A stretch of 64,000 nt of DNA from Postechiella marina (GCF_039538365.1 NZ_BAABCA010000008.1:124001-188000), one strand, 5' to 3'. Counted from the first letter of the stretch, positions 1 to 9,032 are shown. Numbers and translations are program-made. The notes: generated by a model not told the origin, from the sequence alone.

Positions 1-2
1 AA

Positions 3-674
3 AACGAAATACTGGAACATTTAGAAGATATGCCAGAGCGCTTTTCTCCAAATGTTATAATGCGCCCTTTATATCAAGAAGTTATTTTACCAAACTTATG
101 TTATATAGGTGGAGGCGGAGAAATAGCGTATTGGTTTCAGTTAAAAAAATATTTTAATACTGTAAATATTCCGTTTCCTATACTATTGTTGCGTAATTCA
201 GTTTTAATTCAAACAAAAAGTCAGCAAAAAAAGCTTCAGAATTTAAAAATATCAAAAGAAGATATCTTTTTAAACCGCAACTCTTTTATCAATAAAAAAG
301 TACGAGAAATTTCTAATATAGATATCGACTTTTCAAATCAGAAAAAACATTTAGAGCAACAGTTTGTAGAAATGTATAAGATTGCAGAACAAACAGATAA
401 GTCGTTTTTAGGAGCAGTAAAATCTCAAGAAATAAAACAATTAAAAGGATTAGATAACCTTGAAAAGCGTTTGCTTAAAGCTCAAAAAAAGAAATTATCT
501 GATCAAGTTTTTAGAATGACAGAGATTCAGAATGAGTTATTTCCGCGTCAAAGTCTTCAAGAAAGAAATACTAATTTTTCTGAATTTTATTTAGAGCATG
601 GCAGTCAATTAATTCCTAACTTAGTAGCAACATTAGAACCCTTAAAAGGGGCGTTTTTAATTTTAAGCTTATAA
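3..674 (+). CDS. bshC: Bacillithiol synthase BshC, C-terminal part (5' end outside window)
   Basis: BshC adds cysteine to glucosaminyl-malate in the last step of bacillithiol synthesis, in the cytoplasm. The open frame already runs at base 3 and reads through to a stop at 672-674, so about 223 C-terminal residues of a roughly 530-residue family are present. Recognisable are the segment RFSPNVIMRPLYQEVILPN, then CYIGGGGEIAYWFQLK and FPILLLRNSVL, followed by a charged helical (coiled-coil-like) region and a C-terminal helical end. An ATG at 30 is internal to the gene and should not be taken as the start. The next gene starts 2 bases after the stop, so the two are probably co-transcribed. Family assignment is strong; only the start is missing. 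Confidence 0.9.
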   Translation, partial: NEILEHLEDMPERFSPNVIMRPLYQEVILPNLCYIGGGGEIAYWFQLKKYFNTVNIPFPILLLRNSVLIQTKSQQKKLQNLKISKEDIFLNRNSFINKKVREISNIDIDFSNQKKHLEQQFVEMYKIAEQTDKSFLGAVKSQEIKQLKGLDNLEKRLLKAQKKKLSDQVFRMTEIQNELFPRQSLQERNTNFSEFYLEHGSQLIPNLVATLEPLKGAFLILSL

Positions 675-676
675 GA

Positions 677-2056
677 ATGCAAAGTATGCACAAAATTGAT
701 ATGGATTTGGTTGAAATGACATTAGATGTTATGAAATATACCATTGACAGAATATCATCATCAAAAATAAAAATTGGCAAACCTAAAAAAGAAGAAGAAC
801 TTAGGGAGTTAGTAGGCGAAACAGTTACAGAAAAAGGAATTGGTGGTGAGTATGCTTTTAATTTATGGAAAAAACATTTATCTAAGGCAAATGTACCAGT
901 AGATCATCCTAGAAATTTAGCCTTTGTACCAGCATCTCCAACCAGAACAGCAATTATGTTCGATTTGGTAACCTCGGCATCAAGTATACATGGAGCGTAT
1001 TGGATGGAAGGCGCAGGAGGTATTTTTTGCGAAAACGAAGCCATGAAATGGATTGTGTCTTTAACCGGTTTGCCTAAAGGTGCTTTTGGAGTGTTTACTA
1101 GTGGTGGTACAGCAGCCAACTTATCGGCTATGGTTACAGCACGAGAACATTGGAGAGAACATGAGGAGTTTAGAGGAGAAAAAGGATTGATTATAACCTC
1201 TATTGGAGCGCATTCATCAATTAAATCGATGGCTAAAGTAATAGATGTTGATGTTTTATTGGTGGAGTCTGAAGATGTTTTACACGAAACGGAGTTGCAA
1301 AAAACAATAGACAATCTATCTAAGGATGAGCGCAAGCGTTTGTTTGCTGTAGTTGCTACTGGCGGAACAACTAATGCTGGTATTATTGATGATTTGGATG
1401 GCGTTGCCAACGTTTGTAAAAAAGAAAACCTTTGGTATCACATTGATGCAGCTTATGGTGGTGGAGCTTTGGCTGCCGATTCTGTTAGGCATTTATTTAA
1501 TGGTATAGAAAAGGCAGATAGTATAACTATCGATCCGCATAAATGGATGTTTTCTCCTTACGATTGTGGAGCAGTAATTTATAAAGATCCGCAATTGGCA
1601 AAAAATGCACATTCGCAACAAGGATCTTATTTAGATATTTTTAAAGATGAAGGTGCACACGGTTTTAATCCTACAGATTACCAAATACAACTAACACGCC
1701 GAGTAAGAGGTTTGCCTTTATGGTTTTCTTTAGCTGCACATGGTACAGACCGCTATAAAGAAGCGGTAGAGCGTGGTTTAGAGCTAGCACAAATAGCAGG
1801 TAAACTTATTGAAGCAGATCCTAATGTAGAGTTGGTAAGAGCACCTAGTTTATCTTGTGTTTTGTACAGAAGAATAGGTTGGCAGCCAGAAGATTATACG
1901 CATTGGACTTACGAAAACCATAGAAAAGGGTTTGCATTGGTAACACCAACAAAATGGAAAAATGGAGATAGCTACGAAACGGTTTCGCGTTTCTGCTTTA
2001 TTAATCCAGATACGACCAAAAAGGATATTCAAATGATTTTGGATTCGATGAAATAA
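677..2056 (+). CDS. PLP-dependent group II amino-acid decarboxylase
   Basis: This is a cytosolic pyridoxal-phosphate decarboxylase of the aromatic-amino-acid/glutamate/diaminobutyrate group. Hallmarks are FTSGGTAANLSAM (phosphate-binding loop), HIDAAYGGG with the PLP-nitrogen Asp near residue 257, and DPHKWMFSPYDCG with the Schiff-base Lys near residue 289. The 32-residue spacing is as expected in the family. At 459 residues it is a typical single-domain member. The substrate cannot be told from sequence alone. The start lies only 2 bases behind the bshC stop, so translation may be coupled, but a functional link to bacillithiol is unproven. A GTG/ATG further in is not needed because the N-terminus aligns with the usual helical arm. 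Confidence 0.85.
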   Translation: MQSMHKIDMDLVEMTLDVMKYTIDRISSSKIKIGKPKKEEELRELVGETVTEKGIGGEYAFNLWKKHLSKANVPVDHPRNLAFVPASPTRTAIMFDLVTSASSIHGAYWMEGAGGIFCENEAMKWIVSLTGLPKGAFGVFTSGGTAANLSAMVTAREHWREHEEFRGEKGLIITSIGAHSSIKSMAKVIDVDVLLVESEDVLHETELQKTIDNLSKDERKRLFAVVATGGTTNAGIIDDLDGVANVCKKENLWYHIDAAYGGGALAADSVRHLFNGIEKADSITIDPHKWMFSPYDCGAVIYKDPQLAKNAHSQQGSYLDIFKDEGAHGFNPTDYQIQLTRRVRGLPLWFSLAAHGTDRYKEAVERGLELAQIAGKLIEADPNVELVRAPSLSCVLYRRIGWQPEDYTHWTYENHRKGFALVTPTKWKNGDSYETVSRFCFINPDTTKKDIQMILDSMK

Positions 2057-2077
2057 AAAAATGAAAAAAGATTAATC

Positions 2078-2113
2078 TTGAATTCGTCATTATAAAATCA
2101 ATTGTTATTTTTG
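2078..2113 (+). promoter_or_regulatory. Putative guaA promoter
   Basis: A TATTTTTG box at 2106-2113 fits the Bacteroidota -7 consensus TAnnTTTG. A TTG at 2078-2080 could be the -33 element, but the 25-base spacing is longer than usual. The box ends only 3 bases before the guaA ATG, so transcription would begin at or next to the start codon. Confidence 0.5.
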
Positions 2114-2116
2114 CGC

Positions 2117-3652
2117 ATGCAACACGACAAGGTATTAATTTTAGACTTCGGATCGCAATATACACAGCTTATTGCCCGTAGAGTTAGAGAACTCAACATT
2201 TACTCCGAAATACATCCATTCAATAAAATTCCAACAAACGTAGAAGACTACAAAGCTGTAGTGCTTTCTGGTAGTCCAAACTCGGTAAGAGGCGAGGATG
2301 CTTTACACCCAGATTTATCTAAGATACGTGGTTTAAAACCCATGTTAGCAGTTTGTTATGGGGCGCAATATTTAGCGCATTTTTCTGGTGGCGAGGTAGC
2401 GCCTTCTAATACTAGAGAATACGGACGAGCAAATTTATCATTTATTAAAAATGATGAAGCTTTTTTTAAAAATATAAACGAAGGTAGCCAAGTTTGGATG
2501 AGTCATAGTGACACCATTAAAAGCTTACCACAAAGTGGTGTGTTATTAGCAAGTACTAATGATGTTAAAAATGCAGCTTATAAAATTGAAGGAGAAACAA
2601 CTTATGCTATTCAATTTCACCCAGAAGTATATCACTCTACAGACGGGAAACAACTTTTAGAAAACTTTTTAGTTGGTATAGCTGGTGTTAATCAAGATTG
2701 GACACCAGATTCTTTTGTAGAAGAAACTGTTGAAGCTATACAAGATAAAGTAGGAAACGATAAAGTTGTTTTAGGACTTTCTGGAGGTGTAGATTCTACT
2801 GTAGCAGCAGTTTTATTAAACAAAGCTATTGGTAAGAATTTATATTGCATTTTTGTTAATAACGGATTGCTACGTAAAAACGAATTCGAAAGTGTATTAA
2901 AGCAATACGAAGGTATGGGACTTAATGTTAAAGGTGTAGATGCTTCAGAGCGTTTTTTAGCAGCTTTAGCAGGTGTTGAAGACCCAGAGAAAAAACGTAA
3001 AGCCATAGGTAATGCGTTTATTGAAGTTTTTGATGACGAGGCTAACAAATTAGAAGATGTTAAGTGGTTAGCTCAAGGCACTATTTATCCAGATGTTATA
3101 GAAAGTGTATCGGCAACAGGAGGACCATCTGCAACAATTAAAAGTCATCATAACGTAGGCGGTTTACCAGATTTTATGAAACTTAAAATTGTAGAACCTC
3201 TTCGTGCTATTTTTAAAGATGAGGTAAGACGTGTAGGTGCAACATTGGGTATAGATCCAGAGTTATTAGGACGTCACCCTTTTCCTGGTCCAGGTTTAGG
3301 TATTCGTATTTTAGGCGATATTACCGCAGAAAAAGTAAGGATGTTACAAGAAGTTGATGCTATTTTTATTAATGGATTAAAAGAATGGGGACTATACGAT
3401 AAAGTATGGCAAGCAGGAGCTATGTTATTACCAGTTAATAGTGTAGGTGTAATGGGAGACGAGCGTACTTACGAAAAATGTGTTGCGCTTCGTGCTGTAG
3501 AAAGTACAGATGGAATGACTGCCGATTGGGTAAATTTACCTTATGAGTTTCTACAAAAAACATCAAACGATATAATAAATAAAGTAAAAGGCGTTAATAG
3601 AGTAGTTTACGATATTAGTTCTAAACCACCAGCAACAATAGAGTGGGAGTAA
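2117..3652 (+). CDS. guaA: GMP synthase (glutamine-hydrolysing)
   Basis: GuaA converts XMP to GMP using ATP and glutamine, the last step of guanine nucleotide synthesis. The N-terminal class I amidotransferase domain begins LILDFGSQYTQLIARR. Its nucleophile is Cys80 in AVCYGAQYLA, and the triad is completed by His168 and Glu170 in FHPEVYHS. The ATP-pyrophosphatase domain has the P-loop SGGVDST from residue 222. The C-terminal dimerisation domain ends in KPPATIEWE, as in the family. The frame is open from a TTG at 2102, but the ATG at 2117 gives the standard MQHDKVLILDFGSQ start. It is flanked by its own likely promoter and a downstream hairpin, so it is probably transcribed alone. Confidence 0.97.
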   Translation: MQHDKVLILDFGSQYTQLIARRVRELNIYSEIHPFNKIPTNVEDYKAVVLSGSPNSVRGEDALHPDLSKIRGLKPMLAVCYGAQYLAHFSGGEVAPSNTREYGRANLSFIKNDEAFFKNINEGSQVWMSHSDTIKSLPQSGVLLASTNDVKNAAYKIEGETTYAIQFHPEVYHSTDGKQLLENFLVGIAGVNQDWTPDSFVEETVEAIQDKVGNDKVVLGLSGGVDSTVAAVLLNKAIGKNLYCIFVNNGLLRKNEFESVLKQYEGMGLNVKGVDASERFLAALAGVEDPEKKRKAIGNAFIEVFDDEANKLEDVKWLAQGTIYPDVIESVSATGGPSATIKSHHNVGGLPDFMKLKIVEPLRAIFKDEVRRVGATLGIDPELLGRHPFPGPGLGIRILGDITAEKVRMLQEVDAIFINGLKEWGLYDKVWQAGAMLLPVNSVGVMGDERTYEKCVALRAVESTDGMTADWVNLPYEFLQKTSNDIINKVKGVNRVVYDISSKPPATIEWE

Positions 3653-3694
3653 ATAAAGGTGACTAAAGCTTGCGCTTTGTGTCTTACGTTAAAA

Positions 3695-3751
3695 AGAGGT
3701 TAACTATGTAAAATAACTATTTCTAGTAGCTATAGTGTATGGTTAACCTCT
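3695..3751 (+). terminator. Long hairpin in the guaA-LysM gene gap
   Basis: AGAGGTTAAC (3695-3704) pairs perfectly with GTTAACCTCT (3742-3751), and the 37-base loop can pair further. The downstream sequence is only moderately T-rich. A smaller hairpin, AAAGC/GCTTT, lies at about 3665-3678. The rest of the 294-base gap before the next gene is AT-rich and shows no gene. A guaA terminator is the simplest reading. Confidence 0.4.
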
Positions 3752-3946
3752 CTCTAATAATTTATTTTATTAATGTCATCTCTTATAACTGCATTTTGCG
3801 TATATAAGTAAACAATTACATAAACAACGTTTCTTTAAGTTTAGAGTATTTTGGCACACTAAATGTATAGATAACGTTAACAAAAGTAATTTATGCTGTT
3901 TATTTGGCTAGTTACTTTGCTTAAAAAGCTATTAAAAATTAATTAC

Positions 3947-5875
3947 ATGGTTAAAATCTTTTCCGTTTTTTGTTTAATTTATTTATTAAACATAAGTACA
4001 GTTCAAGCTCAAAATTTTAGCACACATCAAGTAAAAAAAGGAGAAACTATAGAGGCTTTAGCAAAACGATATAACGTGTCTCTTTCTCAAATTTACAGTT
4101 ATAACCCAGATGCTAAAGAGGGTTTAAAGCCTAATACTATCTTAATTATTCCTAAATCTAAAACACCACAGCCAAAGGTTACAGAGATAAAGGAATTGCA
4201 GGGGTTTAAAGAGCATAAAACTAAACGTAAAGAGACCTTATATAGCTTATCTAAAAAATATAATGTTTTAGAAGAAGATATTAAGAAATATAATAAATTT
4301 TTATACGCAAATCCATTACGTAAAAACGATAAAATTCAAATTCCAATTTTTAAAATAACAGAAGTTGTCGAAGAGGTAAAAACCAATAAAACATATACTG
4401 TTTTACCAAAAGAAGGTAAATGGCGTGTTGCATATAAATTTGGAATAACCGTTAAAGAGTTAGAAGAACTTAACCCAGATATGGGAGAGGTTTTACAACC
4501 TGGGCAAAAAATAAATGTACCAAATATAGATGCTGCAAAAGAAAAGACAGTAGACGAGAAGTATAGTTATTACAAAGTACTACCCAAAGAAGGTTTTTAT
4601 AGATTAAAACTGAAATTAGGTATCGAGCAAGCAGAATTAGAAAAGTTAAACCCAGGTTTAAAAGAAAGTGGTTTAAAAGCAGGGACGATTTTAAAAATTC
4701 CTTTTAACAAAGCTGTGGCTGCTACAGAAGATAGAAAAGAAAATGTAGATTTAGCAACCTCTATAACCGATTTTTCTACCAAACACATTGCAGTAATGTT
4801 ACCTTTTAGGTTAAATAGAGTAGATTTTGATTCTATTTCTGGTACTAAAAACAGTATAACAAGAGACCCTTATTTACGTGCATCTTTAGATTTTCATTCG
4901 GGTGTTTTAATGGCTGTAGACCAGTTAAAAGCATTAGGCGTTTCTTTAAAAGTTGATGTTTACGATACTAAAAATCAAGTTAGCGAAGTCGATTATATTA
5001 TAAAAAACAATAATTTTGAAACGGTTGATGCAGTTATAGGGCCATTAATTGCTAAAACGTTTCAAAGAGCTGCAGTAAATTTAAAACCTTTGCATATACC
5101 AGTTATTTCGCCTATTGGTAATAATTTAAAATTACACGATAATGTTTTTCAATCTAAACCAGCCGATGGTTTAATTAAAAGCAGAATTATAAATTTTGTA
5201 AAAGCAGATACTCTTGTAAATAATATTATTATTATTTCTGATGTAAAACATACTGCAGTAGCCAACGAGTTAAAACGTGAGTTTAATAGAGCAACAATAG
5301 TGTATTCTCGTAAAAACAAAGAAGGGCAAGACGAAAATTATGTGGTTGTAGATGATATTAAAAATGTGTTAAAACCAGGAAAGAATATTGTTTTTCTTGA
5401 AACAAAGAATGAAGGATTTGCTTCAAATGTAACAAGCATTTTAAATTCTTTAATTCAAGTTGAAAATTCTCAAGAAAAGTTAAAAGAAATCTCTATTGTT
5501 TTAGCTACAACTAATAAAAACAAGGCTTTTGAAGGCGACGAAATTTCTAACGAGCATTTATCTAATCTTCAATTTCATTTTGCAACAGCGTCTAAAGAAT
5601 CTAAAGAAGAGGATGATGATTTATTTATAAAACAATACACCAAAGCCTATAAAGAAACACCTAATAGTCGTGCTGTATTAGGTTACGATTTAACTATGGA
5701 TACAGTTTTAAGGTTAGTAACATCATCAGATTTATATATGTCTGTAAACGAGGCACCGCTAACAGAATATGTAGAGAATAAGTTTGCATATAAAAAGAAA
5801 CTTTTTGGCGGTTATTATAACGATACTGTGTACTTAGTAAAGTATGACGATTTAAGTATTGTTGAAGTAGAGTAA
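3947..5875 (+). CDS. Secreted LysM-repeat protein with periplasmic-binding-like domain
   Basis: This is a probable cell-wall-associated periplasmic protein. A signal peptide (about residues 1-22, ending VQAQ) is followed by four LysM-type repeats, roughly residues 25-70, 85-135, 140-185 and 195-245. The first carries the motif VKKGETIEALAKRYNVS, and a PGQ/KAGTILKIP-type close ends each unit. From about residue 280 the protein resembles a type I periplasmic-binding fold (IAVMLPFRLNR, DFHSGVLMAVDQLKALG, DAVIGPLIAKTF). Such hybrids are annotated as LysM or amino-acid-ABC-receptor-like proteins in Bacteroidota. A role in peptidoglycan synthesis or sensing, by analogy with LpoA-like proteins, is inference. 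The ATG at 3893 would put an unlikely hydrophobic extension before the signal peptide, so 3947 is preferred. Confidence 0.75.
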   Translation: MVKIFSVFCLIYLLNISTVQAQNFSTHQVKKGETIEALAKRYNVSLSQIYSYNPDAKEGLKPNTILIIPKSKTPQPKVTEIKELQGFKEHKTKRKETLYSLSKKYNVLEEDIKKYNKFLYANPLRKNDKIQIPIFKITEVVEEVKTNKTYTVLPKEGKWRVAYKFGITVKELEELNPDMGEVLQPGQKINVPNIDAAKEKTVDEKYSYYKVLPKEGFYRLKLKLGIEQAELEKLNPGLKESGLKAGTILKIPFNKAVAATEDRKENVDLATSITDFSTKHIAVMLPFRLNRVDFDSISGTKNSITRDPYLRASLDFHSGVLMAVDQLKALGVSLKVDVYDTKNQVSEVDYIIKNNNFETVDAVIGPLIAKTFQRAAVNLKPLHIPVISPIGNNLKLHDNVFQSKPADGLIKSRIINFVKADTLVNNIIIISDVKHTAVANELKREFNRATIVYSRKNKEGQDENYVVVDDIKNVLKPGKNIVFLETKNEGFASNVTSILNSLIQVENSQEKLKEISIVLATTNKNKAFEGDEISNEHLSNLQFHFATASKESKEEDDDLFIKQYTKAYKETPNSRAVLGYDLTMDTVLRLVTSSDLYMSVNEAPLTEYVENKFAYKKKLFGGYYNDTVYLVKYDDLSIVEVE

Positions 5876-5917
5876 TAGTTTACATATTTTATAATTAGGA
5901 TTTAAAATAAAAGTAGG

Positions 5918-6457
5918 TTGATAAAAGTTTTCTTAGCTATATGTTGTTTTTTGAGTTTTCAAAATGATAAAGAAGTAAGAACTTGGTCTGAGAATTATAA
6001 ACTTACTTGGGAAGACTTTAAAGGTAAAGCAAACTATAATGTAGGCTCTGCAGCTGTTACAACCTCAGGAATTTCGTTTGGTTATTCTGTTAAAGTTAAA
6101 AACAATAATGTTGTTAGTTTTACAACAGAGGTTTTTGCAAATTTTTATCCTCAAAAATCTTGGTATAAAAAGGAATTAGCAAATAATCATATTCTTAAAC
6201 ACGAACAATTGCATTTTGATATAACCGAATTATATGCGCGTAAGTTTAGGCAGCAAATAGAAATGCTTGAGCCTGATAACGAAATAAAAAACACGTTAAA
6301 AACACTGAATAAGATTATTAATGACGAATTAAAAGCCTTGCAGGATCTTTTTGACGAACATTCTAACCATTCTATAAATAAAGAAGAAGAATTAAAATGG
6401 CACCTTTTTATTAAAGAAGAGCTTGCTAAATTAGCTCAATATAAATCTGTAGATTAA
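5918..6457 (+). CDS. DUF922-like putative zinc protease
   Basis: This is a small secreted protein with a short N-terminal hydrophobic signal (IKVFLAICCFLSF). It has the motif HEQLHFDITELYARKFR near residues 85-100, an HExxH-type site with a trailing acidic residue, as in DUF922 predicted Zn-proteases. The segment TWSENYKLTWEDFKGKA is also typical of the flavobacterial members. The only available start is a TTG at 5918: the frame is closed upstream at 5903 and the first internal Met is around residue 115. The sequence AAGTAGG sits just before this TTG and may help select it. It follows the LysM gene by 42 bases, so co-transcription is likely. The substrate is unknown. Confidence 0.65.
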   Translation: MIKVFLAICCFLSFQNDKEVRTWSENYKLTWEDFKGKANYNVGSAAVTTSGISFGYSVKVKNNNVVSFTTEVFANFYPQKSWYKKELANNHILKHEQLHFDITELYARKFRQQIEMLEPDNEIKNTLKTLNKIINDELKALQDLFDEHSNHSINKEEELKWHLFIKEELAKLAQYKSVD

Positions 6458-6463
6458 AAACTT

Positions 6464-6691
6464 ATGATGCCCGATAAAAACTTCTTAATTACATTGGCGC
6501 ATACAAAAATGCCCTTTGGAAAATATAAAGACCGTTATTTAATCGATTTACCAGAATATTATGTGGTTTGGTATCATAATAAAGGGTTTCCTAAGGGTAA
6601 ATTAGGTGATATGCTTAAGCAGGTTTACGAGCTTAAATTAAATGGCCTAGAAGATTTAATACGTAATATACAGCGTAAGTATCCTAAATAG
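6464..6691 (+). CDS. DUF3820 family small protein
   Basis: A 75-residue cytosolic protein with the DUF3820 pattern MPFGKYKDRYLIDLPEYYVVWY followed by FPKGKLGDML. The family is sometimes labelled putative quorum-sensing-regulated virulence factor, but that name has little functional support. The start is one of two adjacent ATG codons (6464 or 6467), 6 bases after the preceding gene, so this is the last gene of a short run from 3947. The biochemical role is unknown. Confidence 0.7.
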   Translation: MMPDKNFLITLAHTKMPFGKYKDRYLIDLPEYYVVWYHNKGFPKGKLGDMLKQVYELKLNGLEDLIRNIQRKYPK

Positions 6692-6728
6692 AGATATAAC
6701 TATACTTTGTAATGTGTTTTTGGTTTAA

Positions 6729-6774
6729 TAAAAAAAAACTAATTGGTTAACCCTTTTGGGTCTCCCAATTAGTT
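6729..6774 (-). terminator. Terminator of the minus-strand redox operon
   Basis: AACTAATTGG (6737-6746) pairs with CCAATTAGTT (6765-6774), with an inner ACCC/GGGT pairing. On the minus strand the hairpin is followed by a run of T (the A tract at 6729-6738). It sits between convergent genes ending at 6691 and 6803 and best serves the minus-strand operon. Confidence 0.75.
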
Positions 6775-6802
6775 AAGAGTATTTAAATTAGTCACTCTCT
6801 TT

Positions 6803-7489
6803 TTATTCATATGTTATAAGAATATCTGCCACCTTTTGTAAATCACTTTCATTAATTTCAGTTTTTGGTGCCAACGGAAACGTTTGTTGTCCAGGTCTGC
6901 TTACAAAAGCAGCACGCCAACCAGCCCAAAGTGCTCCTGCAACATCCCAGCCATGTGCAGCAATAAGCATGCAATCTTCTGGTTTTACATTCATTTTGTT
7001 TGATGCCCAATTATAAACATCTTTAAAAGGTTTAAACTTTCCAACCGATTCTATACTTAATAAATCATCGAAATATTGGGTTAAACCAGCTTTTTCAATT
7101 TTAGTTTTAAGACTTTCATTGTTAGAATTGGTTAAAGCCACAAGCGTAAAACCTTCATTTTTTAATGCCTGTAATGCGTCTTTAACTTCAGGATGTGGTG
7201 GCAAATCTTGTAAAGCATTTACAACAATATCTCTTGCTTCTTCTTCGGTAATTGTAATACCATTATTAGCAGCAACCATTTGTAAAGCAGCTGCACCAAT
7301 ATGTCCAAACGGTTTGTATTGTCCGCTTGCCGAAACCACTAACGAGTATTGCAGCATGGTTGTAAACCACAAAGACAGTAAATTGTCTTTACCTCCTAAA
7401 GCATCTCCAACCTGTTTTTTCATAACGGTTAGATCTAAAAGTGTTTCGTTTACATCAAAGAAAATTACTTTAGGTTTTATGTTGCTCAT
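6803..7489 (-). CDS. Haloacid dehalogenase type II (HAD superfamily)
   Basis: A 228-residue soluble HAD hydrolase. The nucleophile motif FFDVNETLLDL puts Asp at residue 12. Motif II is ALTNSN, the Lys motif is KFKPFKDVY, and the acidic motif IV is AAHGWDVAGALWAGW. The DVNETLLDL and HGWDVAGA signatures match L-2-haloacid dehalogenase-like enzymes, so hydrolytic dehalogenation of short 2-haloacids is the family reaction. The natural substrate here is not known. It is the last gene of the TetR-linked operon, 36 bases after the lipoprotein gene, and is followed by a good terminator. Confidence 0.8.
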   Translation of the reverse strand: MSNIKPKVIFFDVNETLLDLTVMKKQVGDALGGKDNLLSLWFTTMLQYSLVVSASGQYKPFGHIGAAALQMVAANNGITITEEEARDIVVNALQDLPPHPEVKDALQALKNEGFTLVALTNSNNESLKTKIEKAGLTQYFDDLLSIESVGKFKPFKDVYNWASNKMNVKPEDCMLIAAHGWDVAGALWAGWRAAFVSRPGQQTFPLAPKTEINESDLQKVADILITYE

Positions 7490-7525
7490 GTTGTTAAAAA
7501 AAGTGTTGTGTACGATTAAAAAAAA

Positions 7526-8602
7526 CTAATTAGCTAAAGCAATTTTATTAACGGTAAATTCCATGTTAGAAATATCTTCACCTGCTTCATTAATTCTAGC
7601 ATTTGTAAAGTATAAATAGCCATTATAAATGCTAAAAGTATCTGCCCATTTTATAATGTCGCCTTCAACTAAAGTGTGTATGCTACCATCTGGTTTTCTA
7701 TAATTAATTTTATTATGTTCTAAATCGCCAAAATATAAATTACCGTTTTCGTCCATAATCATACCATCTGGAGCAGACGTTTTAGTCTCAAAAGTAACTG
7801 CTTTTTCAATGGCTTCAGTGTTATTTTTATTTAATGCTTCTGTAGATATGCTATGTAAATTGTAACCTGTAAGTGCATGATAATATAATTTATCATTTTT
7901 AGTATCTAAAGCAATGCCATCAGAATGTATTTGTTTTTCAAACCTGTTTGTTCCAAAGGTTAAAAATTTAGCGTCAGCTTCAGTAGAAGAATGATTATCT
8001 AAAACGCGTGTGAATTTTTCAGATTTTAAATCTAAAATTACTAATCCGGAATTTCCAGAATCTGTAAAGTAGATTTTGTTATTCTTTTTATCTAGACGTA
8101 AATCGTTTATATAAGAATTTGGGTGATAAGCCTCTTCATTTAAAATATAAGTATGCTCTAAATTTTTAGTATTTATGTTAAAAACAAAAATTCTTGGTGC
8201 ATCTAAAACTTCTTGAAACAACGCGCTTCTGGTATCCAAAACATAAATAAGATTGTCGTAAACCACAACAGATTGTACACCAACAAATTTGTTTTCTTCT
8301 GCTTCATCTCCAATTTCCCATGAGTTCCATGCTTTGTTTGGAAAAGGTGAAATCGTGTCATTTTTTATTTCTACTACAGCATTATTTACACCTTTTCTCC
8401 ATCTTGGAAAATTAACAAAAATGCGACCACTGTTACTCACAGAAATACCAGTAACTTGTTGCCCTTTAAAGGCAGTTATTTGGGTTACTTTAGGTGTTTC
8501 GGTTTGCTCTGTAATTTCAACAGATTCTGTTTTGCTTTGTGTTTTGTCTTTACAAGAAATAAACAATATTGAAAGAACAAGAATATAGTAGAATGTTTTC
8601 AT
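7526..8602 (-). CDS. Major royal jelly (MRJP/Yellow) family lipoprotein
   Basis: A 358-residue lipoprotein. The signal peptide ends in the lipobox LFISC near residue 17. The remainder resembles the six-bladed propeller of the MRJP/Yellow family: GRIFVNFPRWRKGVNNAVVE, SVVVYDNLIYVLDTRS, LRLDKKNNKIYFTDSGNSG and TFETKTSAPDGMIMDENG. Bacterial homologues are often labelled L-dopachrome tautomerase-related or SMP-30-like, but the reaction is not established. The position, 3 bases downstream of a DoxX gene and among thiol/redox enzymes, suggests handling of small reactive or quinone-like compounds at the envelope. That is inference. Confidence 0.75.
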   Translation of the reverse strand: MKTFYYILVLSILFISCKDKTQSKTESVEITEQTETPKVTQITAFKGQQVTGISVSNSGRIFVNFPRWRKGVNNAVVEIKNDTISPFPNKAWNSWEIGDEAEENKFVGVQSVVVYDNLIYVLDTRSALFQEVLDAPRIFVFNINTKNLEHTYILNEEAYHPNSYINDLRLDKKNNKIYFTDSGNSGLVILDLKSEKFTRVLDNHSSTEADAKFLTFGTNRFEKQIHSDGIALDTKNDKLYYHALTGYNLHSISTEALNKNNTEAIEKAVTFETKTSAPDGMIMDENGNLYFGDLEHNKINYRKPDGSIHTLVEGDIIKWADTFSIYNGYLYFTNARINEAGEDISNMEFTVNKIALAN

Positions 8603-8605
8603 AAT

Positions 8606-9022
8606 TTACGAATTTGATTTTTTATACAAATAGAGGTTTAAAAATACCAATACTATATAAGAAATAGGCATTACAGGTGGTTTAAATTCTAATGGTAATA
8701 GATCTGCAGGAATATCTGGATGCAAATGCGTGTACACAGCAACTACCATCATTATAATTATTGTTAAATTGCCTAAGTAGAATATTTTTTCTCTCAGGTT
8801 TTTGCTTAGGCTATTGCCTTTAAATGCTAAAAAAAGTAGAGCCAAACCAACACCAATTTCGCTAAATTTCACAACATATTGCATAACATTTGGTAACGGA
8901 AAACCAATACCTGTTAGGTGTTTGTAAATAAATGTTTTAAAAGGTTCTCTAAATTTTGCTAAACCTGGAACAAAGATTATGAAACCTAAGATTCCTGTTA
9001 GAATTCTAACTGATTTTTTCAT
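8606..9022 (-). CDS. DoxX-like integral membrane protein
   Basis: A 138-residue inner-membrane protein with four hydrophobic helices (about residues 5-22, 45-65, 76-97, 112-132). The DoxX pattern is visible: LTGILGFIIFVPGLAKF near the N-terminus and FSEIGVGLALLFLAF in the second helix. DoxX-type proteins are associated with thiol/sulfur redox systems and membrane oxidoreductases. The gene is packed 3 and 10 bases from its neighbours inside the TetR-linked operon, so it probably works with the neighbouring peroxiredoxin-like and DsbA-like proteins. The specific electron or substrate path is unknown. Confidence 0.75.
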   Translation of the reverse strand: MKKSVRILTGILGFIIFVPGLAKFREPFKTFIYKHLTGIGFPLPNVMQYVVKFSEIGVGLALLFLAFKGNSLSKNLREKIFYLGNLTIIIMMVVAVYTHLHPDIPADLLPLEFKPPVMPISYIVLVFLNLYLYKKSNS

Positions 9023-9032
9023 TTTAAAAATG

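Noticed and set aside
904..1410. 168-codon minus-strand frame inside the decarboxylase gene
   Set aside because: The plus-strand protein has complete family motifs; the minus-strand product shows none.
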